Shown here piece after piece: positions 5,360 through 5,400 of a stretch of 5,400 nucleotides of DNA. Source of the DNA: an uncultured Verrucomicrobiota bacterium (lineage in GTDB: Bacteria > Verrucomicrobiota > Verrucomicrobiia > Limisphaerales > UBA1096); contig CAJXAU010000141.1 in NCBI GenBank assembly GCA_913050205.1, forward strand, positions 1-5,400. The letters are read 5' to 3'. The notes beneath the pieces are model-generated. The model had not been told where the DNA came from. It searched no databases and worked only from the letters and a program-made list of their open reading frames with translations. How positions within the stretch are numbered: the first letter of the stretch is position 1; each line of letters begins with the position of its first letter. The position numbers and the translations under genes are program-made.

Positions 5360-5400
5360 TTACGACAGCGCTTGCATCCGCACGCCGTGCAAGATGCGCG
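5360..5400 (-). CDS. Possible C-terminal end of an upstream gene (partial, unidentified)
   Basis: A terminator pointing to the left at 5273-5320 implies a minus-strand gene ending just to its right. Two frames remain open to the window edge. One ends in TAA at 5360-5362 with codons for RILHGVRMQALS, and its third positions are almost all G or C, like the neighbouring genes. The other ends in TAA at 5346-5348 (ending DASAVVRVYY) and has a less coding-like third-position pattern. I prefer the first, but with only about twelve codons I cannot name a product or be sure that it is coding. Confidence 0.35.
   Translation of the reverse strand, partial: RILHGVRMQALS

Noticed and set aside
5334..5400. 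Possible plus-strand gene start (ATG at 5334) running off the right edge
   Set aside because: Only 22 codons are visible with no recognisable motif, and the leftward terminator next to it fits better with a minus-strand gene ending here.

Overview
The window reads as a compact bacterial chromosome segment in which every gene I can support lies on the minus strand. Transcription therefore runs from high to low coordinates. No plus-strand gene, tRNA, rRNA, CRISPR array, transposase or attachment site was found. Moderately GC-rich coding sequence, a complex I cluster with separate nuoC and nuoD, and a secreted formylglycine-generating-enzyme-like protein suggest a member of the Planctomycetes/Verrucomicrobia/Chlamydiae group, most plausibly Verrucomicrobiota. 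That placement is inference from gene style; no marker gene here proves it.

Right end (about 5213-5400): a strong intrinsic terminator (hairpin 5282-5320 followed by a T-rich tract on the minus strand) closes an upstream minus-strand gene. Only the last few codons of that gene may be present. Then comes a gene (4184-5212) for a secreted 342-residue protein: a signal peptide, a short N-terminal module and a SUMF1/FGE-sulfatase domain that has only one of the two catalytic cysteines of true FGE.

Left four fifths (1-4053): the front part of a proton-pumping NADH:quinone oxidoreductase (complex I) operon, in the order nuoA-nuoB-nuoC-nuoD-nuoI-nuoH, with nuoH cut by the window edge. Four of the five junctions are ATGA overlaps, which points to translational coupling. 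The exception is a 97-98 bp gap between nuoC and nuoD. NuoA and NuoH are membrane subunits, NuoB/C/D/I form the quinone-reducing connecting module, and iron-sulfur ligands are intact in NuoB (N2) and NuoI (N6a/N6b). The NADH-oxidising module genes nuoE, nuoF and nuoG, which often lie between nuoD and nuoH, are absent at that place, and nuoI precedes nuoH. The electron-input module is therefore either encoded elsewhere or replaced by another donor.

The most unusual signals are these. (1) A palindrome with core CGCTTGGCCAAGCG occurs in the only two real gaps of this gene train: once between nuoC and nuoD, and twice around the stop codon of the FGE-like gene upstream of nuoA. (2) NuoI carries a long Ala/Lys/Glu-rich then Pro-rich C-terminal tail. 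(3) NuoH has an apparent short insertion in a normally tight conserved loop. None of these amounts to a clear new system; the window is mainly a respiratory operon with some lineage-specific features.
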